DNA of 51,027 nucleotides from Alphaproteobacteria bacterium (GTDB taxonomy: Bacteria > Pseudomonadota > Alphaproteobacteria > Rhodobacterales > Rhodobacteraceae). A program made the translations under genes and the position numbers. The stretch spans positions 1-51,027 of the forward strand of contig JAUIHM010000012.1 in the NCBI GenBank assembly GCA_030432315.1. Direction: 5' to 3'. Below are positions 1 through 8,142 of this stretch, piece after piece (the first letter of the stretch is position 1; every line of letters begins with the position of its first letter). The notes below the pieces were generated by a model, which saw only the letters and a list, made by a program, of their open reading frames with translations, was not told the DNA's origin and ran no database searches.

Positions 1-231
1 TTCCCGCGACAGCAGCGTCGAGATGAACCCGATCCCGGCACCGATCTCCAGCACCTGATCTCCGGGCCGCACCACACTGGGTATGTGCCGCGCTTCCTCG
101 GTCTCGAAGCGGCCACCGAGAATGGCGTCCTGAATTGCCGGAGTAATAATACTTTCGTCGAACGGCACGATGACGCCGTTGACTTCTAAATCATCTCCAT
201 TCGAGTATATATTGGCTAATGAATCGACCAT
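1..231 (-). CDS. FkbM-family-type SAM methyltransferase, N-terminal part (cut by window edge)
   Basis: The gene reads leftward from an ATG at 231 and runs off the window after 77 codons. What is visible has a short N-terminal region and then a class I SAM-binding motif, VLEIGAGIGFIS, at about residues 61-72. The phrase PGDQVLEIGAG followed by ISTLLS is typical of FkbM-type O-methyltransferases, which methylate sugars or small metabolites; the substrate cannot be judged from this fragment. I see no clear ribosome-binding site before the ATG, and the DNA around the start is more AT-rich than the rest of the window. The family call rests only on motif I and its context. Confidence 0.7.
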   Translation of the reverse strand, partial: MVDSLANIYSNGDDLEVNGVIVPFDESIITPAIQDAILGGRFETEEARHIPSVVRPGDQVLEIGAGIGFISTLLSRE

Positions 232-539
232 GGGTTGAGTAAGGCTCACATTCGTATCCAAGTCTACAGTTTATCGTGCAATCTTCGTTGTTTAGGCGAT
301 AAAAATGTTTCACAAGGATTAAAGACAGCTCTACCTGTGGCAGAAATGCACAAATTTTACGCATTTTTCAATGGCAATCAAGCCGGCAACCACATTGAAC
401 CGGTCGCCCCGCCAAGAAACGTTTACCACGTTTTATGGACGCATCCCTTTGGAATCCGCAGCAGATACAGACAAATCAAGAACAGATGATTAACGCTACT
501 TGCGCCACGGAAATAAATCTGTAGCCGACCGCAATCGGG
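232..539. other. AT-rich intergenic stretch, no gene supported
   Basis: About 300 bases between the methyltransferase start and the SCO1-like gene stop. It is clearly AT-richer than the coding DNA around it. One open frame (235-489, plus) has no ribosome-binding site, no recognisable domain and an alternative start, so I do not call it. No obvious terminator or repeat. Confidence 0.5.
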
Positions 540-1154
540 TCAGAGCGCATTCGCGTAGCAGGCGACACTGTCGGCCACCGCCGCGGCGGTCGAGTCTGAC
601 GGATAAAATTCCAGGAAACCCGCCTCCGGGGCCATCAGGTAACTGAAGGTCGAATGGTCCATCAGATAGTAGTCCGGGTCATCGTCGGCCTTGCGGAAAT
701 AGACCCGGTACGCCCGGGCCGCCGCCGCCACCGCATCCGCCGACCCGGTCAGCCCGAGCGCCTCCGGATGAATCGCGGCGGCAAAATCCGCCACAACTTC
801 CGGCGTGTCCCGCGCCGGGTCGACGGTGATGAACACCAGCCCGGCATCGATCCCCCGCTCCGCCAGCAGATCGACCGCCACCGCATTGCGCGACATGTCG
901 ATCGGGCAGATGTCGGGACAGAAGGTATAGCCGAAATATACCAGCGTCGGCCTGGTGATCGCCTCCGCCTCGGTCACCACAGCGCCGGTTCCGTCGATCA
1001 GGCTGAAAGGCCCGCCGATTGCCGCCTCACCGGCCACCACGCCCTGGCGGCAGTCGGCGAAATCTCCGCCGCCGTCCCGCAGCACCAGAAACCAGCCCGC
1101 CGCCACGCCCAGCAGCGCCGCGGCCACAGAAAACAATGCCATCACACGCCCCAT
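540..1154 (-). CDS. SCO1/SenC family copper-binding protein
   Basis: A 204-residue membrane-anchored thioredoxin-fold protein of the SCO1/SenC type, which delivers copper to the CuA site of cytochrome c oxidase or acts in thiol redox control in the periplasm. Residues about 5-25 form one hydrophobic anchor. The copper-binding CxxxC motif is present as C79-PDI-C83, in the usual context YFGYTFCPDICP, and the partner histidine lies in MDHSTFSYLM near residue 166. Two further cysteines (C35 and one near the C-terminus) are not part of the family motif. The ATG at 1154 is preceded by a good GGAGG. It lies 47 bases downstream of galE on the same strand and no oxidase genes are adjacent. Confidence 0.93.
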   Translation of the reverse strand: MGRVMALFSVAAALLGVAAGWFLVLRDGGGDFADCRQGVVAGEAAIGGPFSLIDGTGAVVTEAEAITRPTLVYFGYTFCPDICPIDMSRNAVAVDLLAERGIDAGLVFITVDPARDTPEVVADFAAAIHPEALGLTGSADAVAAAARAYRVYFRKADDDPDYYLMDHSTFSYLMAPEAGFLEFYPSDSTAAAVADSVACYANAL

Positions 1155-1201
1155 GCCGGACCTCCCGTTCCCGTTTTCTCCGCCGGACCGGCGGTCGCGC
1201 G

Positions 1202-2185
1202 TCAGCGCGAAAACCCTGACGTCTGTGCCCAGCGCCAGGCATCGGCGATCATCCTGGCCAGTTCGGCATGCTGCGGCTGCCAGTCGAGCACCCCGCAGGC
1301 CCGCGCCCCGTCACAGACCAGCCGCGCCGGATCCCCGGCCCGCCGCCCGTTCAGACGCTCGGGAACCGGATGCCCGGTCACCTGGCGGACATGGTCGATC
1401 ACCTCGCGCACCGACCAGCCCCGCCCGGAGCCAAGGTTGAGGGTGAAGTCGCCTTTCCCCGCCAGCAGACGGTCCATGCCGATCACATGCGCCTGCGCCA
1501 GATCGGTGACGTGCAGATAGTCGCGCACGCAGGTGCCGTCCGGCGTCGGGTAGTCCGCGCCGTAGACACAGATCTCCTGCCGCTGACCGAGCGCCACCTG
1601 AACCACCAGCGGGATGAGATGGGTCTCCGGCCGGTGCCATTCCCCGATCCGTGCCTGCTCGTCGGCGCCGGCAATGTTGAAGTACCGGAACACGCCGCAG
1701 GCAATGCCGTAGCGGCGGCAGACATCACGGATCAGCGCCTCCGCCGCCAGCTTGCTCGACCCGTAGGGATTGGACGGCACCACCGGCGCATCTTCGCCAA
1801 TAAGCGCCAGACTGGTCTCGCCATAGACCGCCGCCGATGAGGAGAACACCACCGCCCCGACGCCCGCCTTCACCGCGGCCTCCATCAGGTTCAGCGTACC
1901 CGTGACATTCGCGCGCCAGTAAACCTCCGGCATTTCCATCGACTCGGCGACCAGCGACCGCGCGGCAAAATGCATCACCCCGTCCGGACGCACCTGCGCA
2001 AACGCCGCCGCGAGATCCTCCGGGTTCGCGAGATCTCCCTCGATCATCGGCCCGAACTGCACCGCCTCGCGCCAGCCGGTGGAAAAATTGTCGAAGACGA
2101 CCGGCTCGTGGCCGGCCTCGGCCAGATGCAGGCAGGCATGCGATCCAGCATATCCCGCTCCACCCGCCACCAGTATTCTGCTCAT
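1202..2185 (-). CDS. galE: UDP-glucose 4-epimerase
   Basis: A 327-residue extended short-chain dehydrogenase/reductase that interconverts UDP-glucose and UDP-galactose using tightly bound NAD, feeding cell-envelope polysaccharide synthesis. The N-terminal nucleotide-binding motif GGAGYAGSH is at about residues 8-16. The catalytic serine (VFSSSAAVYG) and YxxxK (YGSSK) follow near residues 115-145, and the C-terminal substrate-binding part contains NLGSGRGWSVREV. Length is normal for bacterial GalE. It sits just upstream of the SCO1-like gene on the same strand and may share its transcript, although the functions are unrelated. Confidence 0.94.
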   Translation of the reverse strand: MSRILVAGGAGYAGSHACLHLAEAGHEPVVFDNFSTGWREAVQFGPMIEGDLANPEDLAAAFAQVRPDGVMHFAARSLVAESMEMPEVYWRANVTGTLNLMEAAVKAGVGAVVFSSSAAVYGETSLALIGEDAPVVPSNPYGSSKLAAEALIRDVCRRYGIACGVFRYFNIAGADEQARIGEWHRPETHLIPLVVQVALGQRQEICVYGADYPTPDGTCVRDYLHVTDLAQAHVIGMDRLLAGKGDFTLNLGSGRGWSVREVIDHVRQVTGHPVPERLNGRRAGDPARLVCDGARACGVLDWQPQHAELARMIADAWRWAQTSGFSR

Positions 2186-2359
2186 GCCCTACCCGGAAAT
2201 TTCCCTGTCGGTTCCGCCCCGCTGCCGCCACCGCCCCGCGGCCCGCAGCGAACCACCACTCTCATGTCCTGCGGCAACGGGCTTACCCCGCACCGCCCCC
2301 TGCCGCAAGGCGGCACCGCAACCAATGCGTGCAGTGTGTCACGCCGCCAACGGTCCCGG

Positions 2360-3637
2360 TCAGCCGCCGTCCCGGGACCGGCCGGTCCCGGCTTCGGCAC
2401 CGGTGGCATTGTCCGCCGACCACTCGGCTGCCGCCTCCACCGCAACCACCGACGCGGTAGGCAGAACGTTGAGATAGCTCTCGGTCTCCTCCACCGGCAC
2501 CACCGCCCGCTGCGTCATCCGCCAGGCCGCGTAGCCCGCAATCGCCGCGAAGGTCACCGCGAGCACCAGCCAGAAGGCGAACGGATCCTGCCACTGCATC
2601 GCCCAGCCGGTAACCATCGGCCCGGCAATCGCGCCCAGACCGAAGGTGAACACCAGCCCCCCGGAGGCCGCAGGCATGTACTCGGCGGGCAGGGCATCGT
2701 TGGTATAGGCCAGAAACAGCGAATAGAGCGGTGTCGTAACCCCGCCCGCCAGAAACGCCGCCGCCATCAGCATCCAGAGGTCGCCCCCGGCGATCCACCC
2801 CAGCAGACTGGCCGCGGCACCGATACACGACGCGCCGAAAATCAGCTTGCGCCGGTCCATCCGGTCCGAAAGCCAGCCGATCGGATACTGCAGCACCAGC
2901 GCCCCGGCGAACAGCATCGCGATGAACAGCGCAATCCGCGCCGCCGTCAGACCGATCTGGCTGCCGAACACCGCCCCCATGCCGGTCTGCGCGGCAAACA
3001 CCCCGCCCAGCAGAAAGATCCCGAGCGTCCCGAGCGGCGATCCCCTGAACAGTTCGCGCAAACCCATCCGCCGCGCCACCGCGACGCTGGGCACCGCGAC
3101 GACGGTCAGCAGGATCGGCGCGAACGACACCGACACCAGGATCGACGCGCCCATGAACAGCACCGAGGTCGCCGCATCGCCCAGCGTCAGCAGCCCCTGC
3201 GCGCCGATGATCCCCAGCGTCTGCGCGATCATGTAGGCCGACAGCACCTTGCCGCGGGTCGCGTTGGTGGAGGCGGCATTGAGCCAGCTCTCGGCCGCCA
3301 CATAAATTCCCGACATGCAAAAGCCGACGACCAGCCGCAGCAGCGTCCAGGCCCAGGGTTCGGTGACAAGCGGAAAGGCGATCAGCCCCGCCGAGACGAA
3401 ACTGCCCAGCGCCGCGAACACCCGCACATGCCCGACCCGCTGAATCAGCTCCGGCGTCAGCCGCGCCCCGGACAGAAAACCGAGGAAGTAACCCGACGTG
3501 ATGATGGCCAGTTCAGTCGCCGAAAACCCCTCGATCGCACCGCGCAGACCGATCAGGGTGAAATGCATCCCGTTGCCGAGCATGATCAGCAGGATGCCAA
3601 GCAGAAGCGCCCAGTGGCCTCCGAGAACCTTGCTCAT
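2360..3637 (-). CDS. MFS transporter, YcaD-like
   Basis: A 425-residue major facilitator with about twelve hydrophobic segments. The N-terminal half has the signature of the YcaD/UMF-like group: a first helix LLLGILLIMLGNG, then GYFLGFLSG, and the segment AAESWLNAASTNATRGK that matches the helix 4-5 region of YcaD. The substrate of this group is not established. The reading frame stays open upstream to 4711, but the sensible start is the ATG at 3637, preceded by AAGGA and beginning MSKVLGGHW, because the upstream extension crosses the pyrB control region and coding sequence. The C-terminal tail (from about residue 385) is hydrophilic and acidic. Confidence 0.88.
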   Translation of the reverse strand: MSKVLGGHWALLLGILLIMLGNGMHFTLIGLRGAIEGFSATELAIITSGYFLGFLSGARLTPELIQRVGHVRVFAALGSFVSAGLIAFPLVTEPWAWTLLRLVVGFCMSGIYVAAESWLNAASTNATRGKVLSAYMIAQTLGIIGAQGLLTLGDAATSVLFMGASILVSVSFAPILLTVVAVPSVAVARRMGLRELFRGSPLGTLGIFLLGGVFAAQTGMGAVFGSQIGLTAARIALFIAMLFAGALVLQYPIGWLSDRMDRRKLIFGASCIGAAASLLGWIAGGDLWMLMAAAFLAGGVTTPLYSLFLAYTNDALPAEYMPAASGGLVFTFGLGAIAGPMVTGWAMQWQDPFAFWLVLAVTFAAIAGYAAWRMTQRAVVPVEETESYLNVLPTASVVAVEAAAEWSADNATGAEAGTGRSRDGG

Positions 3638-3964
3638 GATTTTTCCTTTTAGGCCCGAACCACCCCCCTGCTCCCCTCCTGGCGCAAGAATGTCAATCTC
3701 TGACCGCCCGGCTTTGGAAATCAGACTGCCCACCAAAGCGCCACCCTCCCGTGGAGAACCTGGCAACAGACAGGACCCGGGTCCGGGAAGGGCACGGGTT
3801 TGAAGTTGGACATGCCGGACACCCGCCGCCTGGAACCGGCAACCGGATCGGCGGAGATCGCAGAGGTTCCGTCCTTCCGGGACGGACGCACTTTCGGGAC
3901 CGGTGACCTCTGAACCAGCTGAGACGGCGGTCCAGGCTCTGGGAAAACGTCCCTGACCCGCGCC

Positions 3965-4052
3965 GTTAACCAATTCGGCGCTTGGCGGATCTGTCGGTAT
4001 CATCCGGGTATCGAAAGGGTATCGGTCGGGTATCCGGTCGCCGCGGGTTAAC
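3965..4052. repeat. GTTAAC-flanked element with four 11-bp GGTATC iterons, copy 1
   Basis: Four GGTATC units start at 3996, 4007, 4018 and 4029, exactly 11 bp apart, so they lie on nearly the same face of the helix. They read GGTATC followed by ATCCG, GAAAG, GGTCG and CGGTC. The set is bounded by the palindrome GTTAAC at 3965-3970 and 4047-4052. A second copy with the same arrangement lies at 44966-45054. The element ends 62 bases before the pyrB start and just upstream of its likely promoter. This suggests a cooperative activator or repressor site, but I cannot match it to a named regulator. Confidence 0.8.
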
Positions 4053-4061
4053 GCGCTTCTC

Positions 4062-4089
4062 TTGCCCCGTTCGCGCGGCCTGCTATAGA
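4062..4089 (+). promoter_or_regulatory. Candidate sigma70-type promoter of pyrB
   Basis: TTGCCC (4062-4067) and TATAGA (4084-4089) are separated by 16 bp and lie 25 bases before the pyrB ATG. The iteron element ends 9 bases upstream of the -35 hexamer. Assigned by eye. Confidence 0.45.
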
Positions 4090-4114
4090 GACCCGGAACT
4101 CTCAGGGAGACCGC

Positions 4115-5056
4115 ATGTTTCCGCACCGCCACCTGCTCGGAATCGAGGGCCTCAAACGTCCCGACATCGAAGCGATTCTCGACCTCGCCGAGATCTATGC
4201 CACCCGCAACCGCACCCCGGAAAAACACGGCACCGCCCTCGCCGGACTGACCCAGATCAACATGTTTTTCGAGGCATCGACCCGCACCCAGGCCAGTTTC
4301 GAGATCGCCGGCAAACGCCTCGGCGCCGACGTCATGAACATGTCCGTCGCCCATTCGTCGGTGAAAAAAGGCGAGACGCTGATCGACACGGCGATGACGC
4401 TGAACGCGATGCATCCGGATCTTCTGGTGGTGCGGCATCCCTCGTCGGGCGCCTGTAACCTTTTGGCCCAAAAGGTAAACTGCGCCGTTCTCAACGCCGG
4501 GGACGGACGGCACGAACATCCGACCCAGGCCCTGCTCGACGCGCTGACCATCCGCCGGGCCAAGGGAAGGCTGCACCGGCTCAACGTCGCCATCTGCGGT
4601 GACATCGCCCATTCCCGCGTCGCCCGGTCGAACATCCTGCTGCTCGGCACGATGGAAAACCGCATCCGCCTGATCGGCCCGCCGACCCTGATGCCTGCCC
4701 AGGTCGATCAACTCGGCGTCGAGGTTTACGGCGACATGCGCGAGGGTCTTGATGGCGTCGACGTGGTGATGATGCTGCGCCTCCAGCGCGAGCGGATGGA
4801 CGGCGGATTCATCCCCTCAGAACGCGAATATTACCACCGCTACGGCCTCGACAGCGAAAAGCTCGCCTACGCCAAACCCGACGCCATCGTCATGCACCCC
4901 GGCCCGATGAACCGCGGCGTCGAGATCGACGGCACCCTCGCCGACGACATCAACCGCTCGGTGATCCAGGAACAGGTCGAGATGGGCGTCGCGGTTCGCA
5001 TGGCGGCGATGGAACTGCTGGCGCGCAATCTGCGGCAGGAAACGGGACAGCGATGA
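4115..5056 (+). CDS. pyrB: Aspartate carbamoyltransferase catalytic subunit
   Basis: A 313-residue transcarbamylase that joins carbamoyl phosphate and aspartate in the first committed step of pyrimidine synthesis. The carbamoyl-phosphate loop [13 protein letters not shown] is at about residues 50-62. The HPSSGACN and [14 protein letters not shown] motifs follow, and [10 protein letters not shown] marks the aspartate-binding loop near residue 269. The ATG at 4115 follows GGGAGA at good spacing. The stop overlaps the start of the dihydroorotase-like gene (ATGA), so the two are translationally coupled. In other bacteria this type of catalytic chain can assemble with an inactive dihydroorotase homologue, which fits its neighbour here. 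Confidence 0.97.
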   Translation: MFPHRHLLGIEGLKRPDIEAILDLAEIYATRNRTPEKHGTALAGLTQINMFFEASTRTQASFEIAGKRLGADVMNMSVAHSSVKKGETLIDTAMTLNAMHPDLLVVRHPSSGACNLLAQKVNCAVLNAGDGRHEHPTQALLDALTIRRAKGRLHRLNVAICGDIAHSRVARSNILLLGTMENRIRLIGPPTLMPAQVDQLGVEVYGDMREGLDGVDVVMMLRLQRERMDGGFIPSEREYYHRYGLDSEKLAYAKPDAIVMHPGPMNRGVEIDGTLADDINRSVIQEQVEMGVAVRMAAMELLARNLRQETGQR

Positions 5057-6336
5057 CAGTTCTTCTCACCAACGCCCGCCTGATCGATCCGGAAGCAGGC
5101 CGCACCTATGACGGGGCGCTGCGCATCGCAGACGGCAGGATCGACGCTGTCCTCGAGGGGGGAACGGAGCCGCTGCCCACCGACCAGGTGACGGATCTTG
5201 GCGGTAAGTGTCTCGCGCCCGGCATCGTCGACATCGGCGTGAAGATCGGGGAGCCGGGCGAGCGGCACAAGGAAAGTTTCCGCACCGCCGGCCGCGCTGC
5301 CGCCGCCGGAGGCGTCACCACCATCGTCATGCGCCCGGACACGACTCCGGCGATCGACAACCCGGAAACCCTTGAATTCGTTTCCCGTCGCGCCAACGAG
5401 GCCGCCCCGGTGCGGGTTCTGCCCATGGCCGCCCTGACCAAGGGCCGCGAAGGACGGGAAATGGTCGAGATCGGCTTTCTCATCGACGCCGGCGCCGTCG
5501 GGTTTACCGACTGCGACCGCGTGGTTACCGACACCAAGGTCCTCTCGCGCTGCCTGACCTATGCCCGCAGCCTCGGCGCCCTCGTGATCGCCCACCCGCA
5601 GGATCCGGGTCTCACCGCCGGGTCCGCGGTAACTTCAGGAAAGTTCGCCTCCCTGCGCGGCCTGCCCGCCGTCTCGACGATGGCGGAGCGGATGGGCCTA
5701 GAACGGGACCTGGCGCTGGTGGAGCTGACCGGCGCGCGCTACCACGCGGACAATCTCTCGACCGCTGCCGCGCTGCCTGCCCTGGCCCGGGCCAAAGCCG
5801 CGGGTCTGGACGTGACCGCCGGGGCAAACATCCATCACCTGACGCTCAACGAACTGGATGTCGGCGACTACCGCACCTTCTTCAAGATAAAGCCACCGCT
5901 GCGTTCGGAAGACGACCGCCTGGCACTGGTCGAAGCGGTCGGTTCGGGACTGATCGACATCATTTCCTCGATGCACACGCCGCAGGACGAGGAATCGAAA
6001 CGCCTCCCGTTCGAGGAGGCCGCGTCCGGCGCGGTCGGGCTTGAGACGCTGCTGCCCGCAGCACTTCGCCTGTGGCACGCGGAAATGCTCGACCTGCCTG
6101 CACTGTTTCGGGCGCTGTCGTTCAACCCTTCGCGGCGGCTTGGTCTGCCGACGGGACGGCTTTCGGCCGGGGCACCTGCGGATCTTCTGGTATTCGATCC
6201 GGACGTGCCTTTCGTGCTCGACCGGTTCAAGCTCCACTCGAAATCAAAAAATACGCCTTTTGACGAACAGCGTATGCAGGGACGGGTGCTGCGCACCTTT
6301 GTTGCCGGCGTACAGGTATTTGGACCGGCAGCATGA
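5053..6336 (+). CDS. Dihydroorotase homologue lacking key metal ligands (PyrX/PyrC'-like)
   Basis: A 427-residue amidohydrolase-fold protein of the class I dihydroorotase family, between pyrB and plsY and overlapping both by four bases. The overall family pattern is clear ([39 protein letters not shown]). However, the metal-binding HxH that should follow VDI reads G62-V-K64. The histidine of the CHVST-type motif is replaced (HADNLST), and the catalytic aspartate of the ATDHAPH motif is absent (ISSMHTPQD). Some histidines remain (VIAHPQD, IHHL). By analogy with noncatalytic PyrC' proteins that scaffold aspartate carbamoyltransferase, this is probably a structural partner, with the active dihydroorotase elsewhere. 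That role is inferred. Confidence 0.88.
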   Translation: MTVLLTNARLIDPEAGRTYDGALRIADGRIDAVLEGGTEPLPTDQVTDLGGKCLAPGIVDIGVKIGEPGERHKESFRTAGRAAAAGGVTTIVMRPDTTPAIDNPETLEFVSRRANEAAPVRVLPMAALTKGREGREMVEIGFLIDAGAVGFTDCDRVVTDTKVLSRCLTYARSLGALVIAHPQDPGLTAGSAVTSGKFASLRGLPAVSTMAERMGLERDLALVELTGARYHADNLSTAAALPALARAKAAGLDVTAGANIHHLTLNELDVGDYRTFFKIKPPLRSEDDRLALVEAVGSGLIDIISSMHTPQDEESKRLPFEEAASGAVGLETLLPAALRLWHAEMLDLPALFRALSFNPSRRLGLPTGRLSAGAPADLLVFDPDVPFVLDRFKLHSKSKNTPFDEQRMQGRVLRTFVAGVQVFGPAA

Positions 6337-6914
6337 TGCTTCTGACTGTGACCGTTTGCGCCTATCTGCTCGGATCCGTTTCGTTCGGACTGCTGATCAG
6401 CAGGGCGCTGAACCTTGGAGATCTGCGCCGGATAGGCTCGGGCAATATTGGCGCGACCAATGTCCTGCGCACGGGCAACAAGGGGGCCGCCGCGGCAACC
6501 CTGATCCTCGACGGTGCCAAGGGTGCCGCAGCGGTGATCGGGGCACGGGCGCTACTCGGCGACACCGCAGCAATGCTGGCGGGACTTGCCGCGTTTCTCG
6601 GGCACCTTTATCCGGTCTGGCTGGGCTTCAGAGGCGGCAAGGGCGTTGCCACGTTCCTCGGCGTGCTGCTGGCGCTGGCTTTCCCCGCCGGACTGGCCGC
6701 CTGCGCCACCTGGCTGCTGACCGCGGTTCTGCTGCGGTATTCCTCGCTCGCTGCACTCGTCGCCGCCGCTTCCGCGCCCCTGTGGCTCTTGGTGTTCGGA
6801 CCCGCACATTCCGTCTGGCTCGGGCTGGTGCTGGCCGGTTTTGTCTACTGGCGGCATCGGTCGAACATCGCCCGGCTTCTGAAACGTCAGGAGCCGAAAA
6901 TCGGCGCGAAATAA
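6333..6914 (+). CDS. plsY: Glycerol-3-phosphate acyltransferase PlsY
   Basis: A 193-residue integral membrane enzyme that transfers an acyl group from acyl-phosphate to glycerol 3-phosphate, the first acylation of phospholipid synthesis in the inner membrane. The three PlsY motifs are visible: GSVSFGLLISR near the N-terminus, GSGNIGATNVLR at about residues 35-46, and GFRGGKGVATFLG at about residues 97-109. Several hydrophobic helices span the protein. The start overlaps the end of the pyrC-like gene by four bases (ATGA), so it is the last gene of the pyrB operon. It converges with the lactonase gene 40 bases downstream. Confidence 0.96.
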   Translation: MMLLTVTVCAYLLGSVSFGLLISRALNLGDLRRIGSGNIGATNVLRTGNKGAAAATLILDGAKGAAAVIGARALLGDTAAMLAGLAAFLGHLYPVWLGFRGGKGVATFLGVLLALAFPAGLAACATWLLTAVLLRYSSLAALVAAASAPLWLLVFGPAHSVWLGLVLAGFVYWRHRSNIARLLKRQEPKIGAK

Positions 6915-6954
6915 ACCCGCTGCCGGGAAGGATCGCCCGGGATTCCGACGGGCG

Positions 6955-7998
6955 TCATTCCGGAAGTTCCAGAATCGCAACCGGGCTGCCGACATTGCAT
7001 GTGGCGGCCACACCGGACAGGCGGCCTGTATCCAGGTCGCGGCGCAGGGCGGTCACGGTGCCAGAGTTCTGATTGCCACAGAACATCCAGGCGCCACACC
7101 GGGACAGGGTAATGTCGCGCGGCCACTCGCCACCGGTCTCATACTCAGCGACTTTCCGGATGCCGGAGGTCACGTCAAACTGTGCAATCCGGGATTGCCG
7201 CCGGCCGGAGACATAGACGTGACGCCCGTCTTCGGACAGACGGATCGCGGCGCAGGCGCCGTTGCCGCCCTCCGGAGAGGCAAATGCCGGCGCCGAGTCA
7301 TCGACCTCCCAACCCAGTCCCGACCGTTTCAACCCCAGCAGCGTTTCGGACAGCTCACAGATGACATAGGCGCGCGTTTCGTCGCGGTCCGTCACCATGT
7401 GTCGCGGACCGCAACCCGGCGTAACCTGCAGAACCGATGTTTCCTCGGCGGCGCCGAAGGCGTCCAGCCTGCGGCTCAGGATTGCGTCCGCGCCCAGATC
7501 CACCGAATGCAGGACCTGTCCGCCATCGGTGAATACGGCGCAATGGGCATGGGGACCCTGCTGGCGCTTCTCGTCCGGACCTTTTCCCGCATGTTCAAAC
7601 ACTGTCGCAGTCCCGGAAAATTTGCCATCCTTAACCGCTGATACGACAACGTCGCCGGTCCAGTACTGGGCCGACGCAATGCGCCCGGTGTGACCGTCAA
7701 AGGCGAGATGACAGGGCAACTCGCCATTCAGCGGCAGATGGGACAGGGCTTCGGCCTGGGTACCCCTGATACGGAAGCTGATCAGTTCCGGCGTATCGTC
7801 ACGGAAGACTTCTCTAACGGCAAAGAGCGTCCGGCTTGACGGATCAAAAGCAATTGCCGAGGGATTGGTGCATTCGGCCAGCAGCTCCGGCTCACTGAAG
7901 TTCGCCGTATCCGGATCGAACGACACGGCATGTATGCCCCTGCCTGGCGCGTTCCCGCCGCCTGTCGGCTGCGTGTAGGTTCCGACCAGAAGTTCCAT
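6955..7998 (-). CDS. Lactonase family beta-propeller protein (6-phosphogluconolactonase-like)
   Basis: A 347-residue protein of the seven-bladed beta-propeller lactonase family, the fold of YbhE-type 6-phosphogluconolactonase. It begins MELLVGTYTQP, the usual first strand. Blade repeats with NPSAIAFDPS, CHLAFDGHTG, GPHAHCAVFTDGG, GCGPRHMVTDRDE, AAIRLSEDGRHVYVSGR and WPRDITLSRCG follow in order. These include the conserved histidine/arginine positions around PHAH and GPRHM. The frame stays open to 8091, but the ATG at 7998 fits the family start; the upstream part would cover the palindromic intergenic sequence. The true substrate could be another sugar lactone. It lies downstream of gap on the same strand, after a 144-base gap. 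Confidence 0.85.
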   Translation of the reverse strand: MELLVGTYTQPTGGGNAPGRGIHAVSFDPDTANFSEPELLAECTNPSAIAFDPSSRTLFAVREVFRDDTPELISFRIRGTQAEALSHLPLNGELPCHLAFDGHTGRIASAQYWTGDVVVSAVKDGKFSGTATVFEHAGKGPDEKRQQGPHAHCAVFTDGGQVLHSVDLGADAILSRRLDAFGAAEETSVLQVTPGCGPRHMVTDRDETRAYVICELSETLLGLKRSGLGWEVDDSAPAFASPEGGNGACAAIRLSEDGRHVYVSGRRQSRIAQFDVTSGIRKVAEYETGGEWPRDITLSRCGAWMFCGNQNSGTVTALRRDLDTGRLSGVAATCNVGSPVAILELPE

Positions 7999-8048
7999 TC
8001 CGCCTGCCCCCTTCTTGTCCCGAGAACCCGGCCGGCCTTGCGCCGTCT

Positions 8049-8094
8049 GATATCTGTGCGTGGTGCACCCGGTCTCCAGGGTGCACCGCATATC
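8049..8094. repeat. Extended inverted repeat with two GGTGCACC palindromes
   Basis: A perfect 9-bp inverted repeat, GGTGCACCC (8062-8070) and GGGTGCACC (8079-8087), encloses an 8-base loop. An outer GATAT/ATATC pair is at 8049-8053 and 8090-8094. Each arm itself contains the 8-bp palindrome GGTGCACC, so the pair can also be read as two identical operator half-sites 18 bp apart. It lies between the gap stop and the lactonase start. No T-run follows on either strand, so a regulatory site is more likely than a terminator. Confidence 0.6.
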
Positions 8095-8142
8095 TCAGCC
8101 CTTACGCCGTACAACGTGAGGCGCAGATTCGCGGCTACCCGA

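Larger units (their letters stand above)
3638..4114. other. Divergent intergenic region between the MFS gene and pyrB
   Basis: This 477-base gap separates two divergently transcribed genes. It contains a 12-bp perfect palindrome (GGACCCGGGTCC, 3773-3784), a 7-bp-stem hairpin (3868-3886, loop TTCCG), the GTTAAC-flanked iteron element (3965-4052) and a candidate pyrB promoter (4062-4089). No coding sequence is supported. Confidence 0.7.

Noticed and set aside
235-489. 84-residue plus-strand frame in the AT-rich left gap
   Set aside because: Alternative start without ribosome-binding site, no recognisable domain, short.
1970-3652. 560-residue plus-strand frame opposite galE and the MFS gene
   Set aside because: Composition is arginine/proline/histidine-rich shadow translation of two recognisable minus-strand genes.
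3868-3886. TCCGTCC/GGACGGA hairpin considered as a terminator
   Set aside because: It lies between divergent starts, with no gene ending into it and no T-run.
3996-4034. The iterons considered as a tiny CRISPR array
   Set aside because: Units are only 6-7 bp with 4-5 bp spacers, and no cas genes are present.
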